Shown piece after piece: positions 8,071 to 11,895 of a stretch of 11,895 bases of DNA. The notes below the pieces were generated by a model that worked only from the letters and a program-made list of their open reading frames with translations, did not search any database and had not been told where the DNA came from. The stretch is from an uncultured Burkholderiales bacterium (GTDB lineage Bacteria > Pseudomonadota > Gammaproteobacteria > Burkholderiales > Burkholderiaceae_C), in NCBI GenBank assembly GCA_903871865.1, contig CAIQIL010000364.1, positions 1 to 11,895 on the forward strand, given 5' to 3'. Numbering within the stretch: the first letter of the stretch is position 1; each line of letters starts with the position of its first letter. The position numbers and the translations under genes were made by a program.

Positions 8071-8578
8071 GACGGCCGTTGCACCGATGCCGACACCGTG
8101 AACGCCCCGCATCCCTCACCCGCCTCGTCCGCCTTGCGCTTCGCCGCCAACCTGTCCTGGCTCTACACCGACCTGCCCTTCCTGGACCGCTTCGCCGCGG
8201 CCGCCCGGGACGGCTTTGCCGGTGTGGAATGCCTGTTCCCGCACGAGCACCCGCTGGCCGACGTCCAGGCCCGCCTGCGCGACACGGGCCTGGGCCTGGT
8301 GCTGTTCAACGCCGAGCCCGGCGACTGGGCGGCGGGCGAGCGCGGCCTGGCCAGCCTGGACGGCCGTGAGTCGGATTTCCGCGGCAGCCTCCTCGCGGCC
8401 CTGGACCGCGCCAGCGCCCTGGGCGGCAGCCTTGGCGCCTCTCAGGGCCGCCCCCTGGTCCACGTCATGGCCGGCCTGTGCGCCGCGCCCGCAGGCAGCG
8501 CCGCGCACCAGGCCGCCTGGGAGCGCTTCGAGCAGCGCCTGGCCTGGGCGGCCGAACAAGCCCAGGCCCACGGCATCA

Positions 8579-8582
8579 CCCC
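8579..8582 (+). other. hyi: Frameshift site (C run) in the isomerase gene
   Basis: The bases read ATC ACC CCTGACC. With three C instead of four the frame would be ATC ACC CTG ACC ATC GAG and continue straight into the conserved IEPIN motif. A single-base expansion of this run accounts for the break entirely; the coding sequence on both sides is otherwise intact. Confidence 0.85.
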
Positions 8583-8972
8583 TGACCATCGAGCCCATCA
8601 ACCCGCGCGACATGCCCGGCTACCTGCTGACCCGCCAGCACGAGGCCCACGGCATCGTCCAGCGCATCGGCTCGGCGCATCTGCGCGTGCAGATGGACCT
8701 CTACCATTGCCAGATCGTTGAAGGCGACGTCACCACGCGCCTGCGACACTGGCTGCCCACCGGCCAGATCGGCCACCTGCAGATCGCAGGCGTGCCCGAC
8801 CGCAACGAGCCCGACCGGGGCGAGCTGCACCACCCCTGGCTCTTCGACGAACTGCAGCGCCTGGGCTGGTCCGGCTGGATCGGCTGCGAATACCGCCCGC
8901 GCGCTGCCCCCCGATCCGACGCCCCCGGCGCTGCGACCACGCAGGGCCTGGGCTGGCGCCCGCATCCACATG

Positions 8973-8979
8973 AAAGGAG
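8973..8979 (+). promoter_or_regulatory. Ribosome binding site deciding the hydrolase start
   Basis: AAAGGAG lies eight bases before ATG 8988. It rules out the upstream in-frame ATG at 8970, which lies before it, and places the hydrolase start inside the last codons of the isomerase gene, an arrangement that allows translational coupling. Confidence 0.8.
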
Positions 8980-8987
8980 TACACATC

Positions 8988-9866
8988 ATGCTGGTTGACT
9001 TCCCCGAGACCGTCCGCACCCGCGACGGCCTGAACCTCTTCCTGCGCCACTGGCCCCTGGCCGGCGTGCGCCCCGCCCCCTGCGTCGCTGTGCTCGTCCA
9101 CGGCCTGGGCGAGCACAGCGGCCGCTATGAACACGTGGCCGCCAGCCTCAACCAGCAAGGCTGGGCGGTCGTCGGCTACGACCACCGCGGCCATGGCCGC
9201 TCGCCCGGCAAGCGCGGCGTGCTCAACGAGGGCAACGACTTCCTGCACGACCTCGCCGCCGTCATCGACGCCACCCGCGCGGCCTACCCCGACCGCCCGC
9301 TGCTGCTGGTCGGCCACAGCCTGGGGGGCGCCATCGCCGCGCGCTTCGTGGCCGCCCTGGCCCGCCCGCTGGAAGATGCCACCAGCGCGCCCTGGTCGCG
9401 CCCGGTGACGGCGCTGGTGCTGTCCTCGCCGGCCCTGGACATCCCCATCAGCCCGGTGCAAAAAGCCTTGCTGGCCACCGTGGGCAAGCTCACGCCCGAC
9501 ATCGCGGTGTCCAACGGCCTCAAGCCGGAATGGATCTGCCACAACCCCGCCACCGTCGCCGCTTACCTGGCCGACCCGCTGGTGCACGACCGCGTCAGCG
9601 GCCGCCTGAGCACCTGGCTGCTGCAAGCCGGCGAGACCGTGCGCCAGCGCGCGCCCGGCTGGCTCACGCCCACCCTCGTCATGTGGGGCGGCGAAGACCG
9701 CTGCGTGCTGCCACAAGGCTCGGCCGATTTCGCCGCCGCCGCACCGGCCAGCCTGGTCACCAGCCACCCCTGGCCGCAGCTCTCCCACGAGATCTTCAAC
9801 GAGGCCGAGCAGGCCCAGGTGCTCGCCGTGATGAGCGACTGGCTCAAGCGCGTGTTCGGGGGCTGA
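8988..9866 (+). CDS. Alpha/beta hydrolase, monoacylglycerol lipase / lysophospholipase type
   Basis: This is a 292-residue serine hydrolase of the Hydrolase_4 (PldB / monoglyceride lipase) family, which cleaves acyl esters such as monoglycerides or lysophospholipids. The oxyanion-hole segment [10 protein letters not shown] is at residues 38-47, the YDHRGHGRS motif follows, and the nucleophile elbow GHSLGG places Ser111. The acid is Asp237 in GGEDRCVLP and the catalytic His267 is in LSHEIFNE. All three triad residues and the family's HEIFNE signature are present, so the enzyme should be active. No signal peptide is visible, so it is probably cytoplasmic. The start is supported by AAAGGAG at proper spacing. 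It overlaps the end of the isomerase gene by 11 bases, suggesting a shared transcript. The true substrate cannot be read from sequence. Confidence 0.92.
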   Translation: MLVDFPETVRTRDGLNLFLRHWPLAGVRPAPCVAVLVHGLGEHSGRYEHVAASLNQQGWAVVGYDHRGHGRSPGKRGVLNEGNDFLHDLAAVIDATRAAYPDRPLLLVGHSLGGAIAARFVAALARPLEDATSAPWSRPVTALVLSSPALDIPISPVQKALLATVGKLTPDIAVSNGLKPEWICHNPATVAAYLADPLVHDRVSGRLSTWLLQAGETVRQRAPGWLTPTLVMWGGEDRCVLPQGSADFAAAAPASLVTSHPWPQLSHEIFNEAEQAQVLAVMSDWLKRVFGG

Positions 9867-9936
9867 GCCTGCCACGGCGCCCTCACGGTTTTGGAGGATG
9901 ATGTCGGGTTTCCCGCCAAGCACCTCCAGACCCACC

Positions 9937-10494
9937 ATGGCCATCAAAGCCACCATCCACAAAGCCCAGCTGCAGCTGGCCGACATGGACCGCAACGTCT
10001 ATGCCGACATCGCCGTCACCATCGCGCGCCACCCGTCCGAGAACGACGAGCGCATGATGGTCCGCGTGCTGGCCCTGGCCCTGGGCTGGCCCGCCGACAC
10101 CTCGGAAGGCACCCTCGAATTCGCCAAGGACATGTGGGAGCCCGACGAGCCCGCGCTGTGGCACAAGAACTTCTCCGACGAGATCCTGCACTGGGTGGAA
10201 GTCGGCCAGCCCGACGACAAGCGCCTGATGAAGGCCTCGGGCCGCGCCCGCCGCGTCTCGCTCTACGCCTTCCAGAGCAGCACGCCGGTGTGGTGGAGCG
10301 GCATCGCCACCAAGCTCACGCGCGCCAACAACCTGCACATCTGGCAGATCCCGCACGAGCAAAGCCAGGCCCTGGCCAAGCTGGCCCAGCGCACCATGCA
10401 GCTGCAAATCACCGTGCAGGATGGCACCGTGTGGGTCAACGACGGCAGCGAGTCCCTGGAGATCACGCCGCAGCGCCTGATGGGCGAGGACTGA
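9937..10494 (+). CDS. yaeQ: YaeQ family protein
   Basis: The 185-residue product matches YaeQ (181 residues in E. coli) along its length: MAIKATIHKA at the start, DMDRNVYAD, RHPSENDERMM (31-41), WVEVGQPDDKRLMKA (from 86), an WWSG segment and RTMQLQITVQDG near the end. YaeQ has a PD-(D/E)XK nuclease-like fold; E88, D93 and K95 lie in the region that corresponds to that core, but no nuclease activity or biological role is established. An early link to RfaH suppression was later disputed, as I recall. Start choice: ATG 9937 matches the family N-terminus but has a poor SD. ATG 9898 and 9901 are in frame, yet GGAGG (9893-9897) sits only 0-3 bases from them. It follows the hydrolase after 70 bases in the same direction. 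Confidence 0.92.
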   Translation: MAIKATIHKAQLQLADMDRNVYADIAVTIARHPSENDERMMVRVLALALGWPADTSEGTLEFAKDMWEPDEPALWHKNFSDEILHWVEVGQPDDKRLMKASGRARRVSLYAFQSSTPVWWSGIATKLTRANNLHIWQIPHEQSQALAKLAQRTMQLQITVQDGTVWVNDGSESLEITPQRLMGED

Positions 10495-10744
10495 GCCGCG
10501 GGCACTTTCCCCGACTGGCAGCATGGAGATGCGCCAACCGCACGGCGCATTTCGCCTGATGGGAACCAGGCCACCTGAACAGAATGCAGGCACCGGGACA
10601 CGCCGCATGGCGCCCCGGCAGCCGCCTCGGGAGCGGCGTGTCCGGCCACGATGGAATCGACACGCCACCACATCCCGCCGGGCGGACCGGTGAGCCCTTG
10701 CGGGCACGAGGCAATGTCCATCCTGTCGATTGGTGCCTCATCCC
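10495..10744 (+). other. Non-coding leader between yaeQ and the chemoreceptor gene
   Basis: These 250 bases show no credible gene but have several inverted repeats. ATGCGCC/GGCGCAT (10529-10535 / 10544-10550) is followed by only a short T run and might be a weak yaeQ terminator. A larger stem at 10596-10643 and its competitor are listed separately. GCCC/GGGC (10694-10705) and GAGGCA/TGCCTC (10708-10713 / 10734-10739) lie close to the next start codon. I could not identify a confident promoter or a known riboswitch class. Confidence 0.5.
10596..10666 (+). repeat. Alternative stem-loops sharing one arm
   Basis: GGACACGCCGC (10596-10606) pairs perfectly with GCGGCGTGTCC (10633-10643), an 11-bp stem. 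GACACGCC recurs at 10659-10666, so GGCGTGTC (10635-10642) can pair with either copy, giving two mutually exclusive hairpins. This is the geometry of an attenuator or anti-terminator, or of a dyad bound by a protein; the function is inference. Confidence 0.5.
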
Positions 10745-11895
10745 ATGCTGTCCTGGTTCAGACAATTCAACGTGGCCACCCGCCTGCGCCTGCTGGCCGG
10801 CCTGTCCGCCCTCGGTGTGCTCGGCGTGGCCGTCGGCCTGCTGTGGTCGGCCTACGACCAAAAACTCGAAGACCGCCGCACCGCCGTGCGCCAGACCGTC
10901 GAAGTGGCGCACGCGCTGCTGCAATGGGCGCACGAGCAGCAGACCAGCGGCAAGCTCGATGCCGATGCCGCGCGCCAGCAGGCCCTGTCCGCCCTGGACC
11001 GCCTGCGCTACGGCCACAACGAGTACTTCTGGGTCAATGACATGGCCGGCGTGATGGTCCACCACCCCATCAAGCCGCAGCTCGACGGCAAGAACCTCAA
11101 CGACATGAAGGACCCGAATGGCACCTTCCTGTTCCGCGCCTTCACCGACATGGCGCGCACCCGTGGGGAAGGCTTCGTTCAGTACCAATGGCCCAAGCCC
11201 GGCCACGACGCGCCGGTGGACAAGGTCTCCTTCGTCAAGGCTTTTGCGCCCTGGGGCTGGGTGCTGGGCTCGGGCCTGTACATCGACGACCTGCAGACCG
11301 CCTTCCGCCAGCAGATGGTCGGCAGCGTGGCCGCCGTGCTGGCCGCCGCCCTGCTGCTGTGGGGCCTGGTGGAGCTGACCGCGCGCCAGCTCAGCCATGG
11401 CGTCAACGAGGCCGTGGCCCGCGCCGAGGCCATCGCCCAAGGCGACATCGCCCAGGGCCAGTCACCCCACCCGCTGGCCGAAGGCGGCGACGAAATCGCC
11501 CGGCTGCTGCGGGCCATGCGCGACATGAGCCGCCAGTTGGGCGACACCCTGGGCCAGGTGCGCGACAGCGTGGGCCACGTGGCCGAGGCCAGCCAGCAGA
11601 TCGCCACGGGCAACCAGGACCTCAACCACCGCACCGAGCAAGCCGCGGCCCGCCTGCAGCACACCGCCTCGTCGATGGAAGAGTTCAGCAGCACGGTGCA
11701 GCACAACGCCGCGTCGTCGTCCTCGGCGCAAGGCATGGCCGCCGAGGCCGCCAGCCAGGCCCGCCGCGGCGGCGAGGTGGTGTCCCAGGTGGTGCACACC
11801 ATGGAGGCCATCCACGCCAGCGCCCGCAAGATCACCGACATCATCACCGTGATCGACGGCATCGCTTTCCAGACCAACATCCTGGCGCTGAACGC
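10745..11895 (+). CDS. Methyl-accepting chemotaxis protein with single Cache sensor, partial (C-terminus off right edge)
   Basis: The first 383 codons of a membrane chemoreceptor are present. TM1 is about residues 14-34. A periplasmic single-Cache-type domain follows, with EYFWVND (93-99), an MVHHP step and [10 protein letters not shown] (170-179), the typical pattern of sCache_2 domains that bind small ligands such as carboxylates. TM2 is about 192-211, then a HAMP-like region (to about 265) and the cytoplasmic signalling helix with [16 protein letters not shown] and RRGGEVV. The window ends in [12 protein letters not shown] (372-383), the start of the hairpin tip that contacts CheA and CheW. 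The Glu/Gln-rich heptads before it are the likely methylation helix. ATG 10745 begins a natural N-terminus but has no recognisable SD; GTG 10733 is an in-frame alternative. The ligand cannot be determined from sequence. Confidence 0.93.
   Translation, partial: MLSWFRQFNVATRLRLLAGLSALGVLGVAVGLLWSAYDQKLEDRRTAVRQTVEVAHALLQWAHEQQTSGKLDADAARQQALSALDRLRYGHNEYFWVNDMAGVMVHHPIKPQLDGKNLNDMKDPNGTFLFRAFTDMARTRGEGFVQYQWPKPGHDAPVDKVSFVKAFAPWGWVLGSGLYIDDLQTAFRQQMVGSVAAVLAAALLLWGLVELTARQLSHGVNEAVARAEAIAQGDIAQGQSPHPLAEGGDEIARLLRAMRDMSRQLGDTLGQVRDSVGHVAEASQQIATGNQDLNHRTEQAAARLQHTASSMEEFSSTVQHNAASSSSAQGMAAEAASQARRGGEVVSQVVHTMEAIHASARKITDIITVIDGIAFQTNILALN

Larger units (their letters stand above)
7867..8097. 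promoter_or_regulatory. Divergent intergenic region between adhesin and isomerase gene
   Basis: These 231 bases separate two genes transcribed away from each other, so both promoters should lie here. The stretch 7971-7995 (ACACAAAATCACAATC and flanks) is clearly more AT-rich than its surroundings and is a plausible promoter or regulator site for the adhesin. I could not find a convincing -35/-10 pair for the minus strand; TTGTGA followed after 17 bases by AAGACT is only a weak candidate. The plus-strand end holds the palindrome and possible extended -10 listed separately. Confidence 0.5.
8098..8998 (+). pseudogene. hyi: Hydroxypyruvate isomerase family TIM-barrel protein, frameshifted
   Basis: The product belongs to the Hyi/OtnI (xylose isomerase-like TIM barrel) family, which interconverts hydroxypyruvate and tartronate semialdehyde or isomerises 2-oxo-tetronates. 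The first frame (from GTG 8098) gives [15 protein letters not shown] and [10 protein letters not shown], then loses homology after GIT (residue 161) and stops at 8721. Homology resumes one frame over with [13 protein letters not shown]. If one C of the CCCC run is removed, the protein is 299 residues with the expected catalytic/metal residues E165 (IEPIN), D200 and H203 (MDLYH), H226/Q228 (HLQIAG) and E264 (GCEYRP). Family members are about 260 residues; there is a short N-terminal extension and a 13-residue tail after GLGW. No clear SD precedes GTG 8098, and TTG 8134 (residue 13) aligns better with usual family starts. Either a recent inactivation or a sequencing error in a C run. Confidence 0.85.

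Noticed and set aside
8570..8600. Programmed ribosomal frameshift in the isomerase gene
   Set aside because: A CCCC run without a slippery heptamer, stimulatory structure or internal SD-like element that I could recognise, and the family is not known for recoding. An indel is simpler.
8718..8987. Longer hydrolase starting at ATG 8718 or ATG 8970
   Set aside because: The added residues overlap the isomerase coding region and match no hydrolase family sequence. AAAGGAG is placed for ATG 8988.
8730..9995. A 421-codon open frame on the minus strand opposite the hydrolase
   Set aside because: The plus strand has a complete Ser-Asp-His triad and a good RBS; the minus-strand product is a low-complexity Gly/Ala/Arg/Val shadow.
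10495..10744. Cyclic-di-GMP (GEMM) riboswitch in front of the chemoreceptor
   Set aside because: The stems present do not show the conserved GEMM core or GNRA tetraloop arrangement; only generic inverted repeats are visible.
10584..11054. Open frames on the plus strand overlapping the chemoreceptor start in other frames
   Set aside because: The frame from 10745 encodes clear TM, Cache and signalling segments; the others are Arg/Pro/Ala-rich shadows.

Overview
The window is very GC-rich, uses G/C-ending codons almost throughout, and carries genes typical of a betaproteobacterium. The chemoreceptor has the Burkholderiales-style signalling region with a single-Cache sensor, and it sits beside a YaeQ homologue and a hydroxypyruvate-isomerase-type gene. 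My best guess is Burkholderiales (Comamonadaceae / Leptothrix-Roseateles-like). This is inferred from gene style, not from a marker gene.

Layout. Positions 1-7866 (minus strand) are one uninterrupted reading frame of 2622 codons that leaves the window on the left before any stop. It encodes a giant secreted filamentous adhesin of the FHA/leukotoxin-LktA-like type. It has a signal peptide, an N-terminal two-partner-secretion (TPS)-like beta-helix domain with an FxxPxG motif, a family-type connecting region, and then about 2000 residues of degenerate repeats of roughly 53-57 residues. In the best-preserved part the repeats carry a regularly spaced Asn, and the residue before it alternates between aromatic and aliphatic, pointing to a two-unit super-repeat. 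A 231-base divergent intergenic region (7867-8097) follows, with a perfect 11-bp palindrome next to a possible extended -10.

On the plus strand come a hydroxypyruvate-isomerase-family gene broken by one extra C in a C run (8098-8998), an overlapping alpha/beta-hydrolase of the monoacylglycerol-lipase type (8988-9866), yaeQ (9937-10494), a 250-base leader region with mutually exclusive inverted repeats (10495-10744), and the 5' part of a methyl-accepting chemotaxis protein (10745 to the right edge).

The isomerase, hydrolase and possibly yaeQ are tightly packed and could be co-transcribed. The adhesin and the chemoreceptor look like separate units, both plausibly concerned with surface behaviour. 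No mobile element, CRISPR array, tRNA or rRNA was seen. The outer-membrane TpsB partner the adhesin would need is not in the window. The adhesin is the most interesting object here; the rest is ordinary housekeeping or accessory content.
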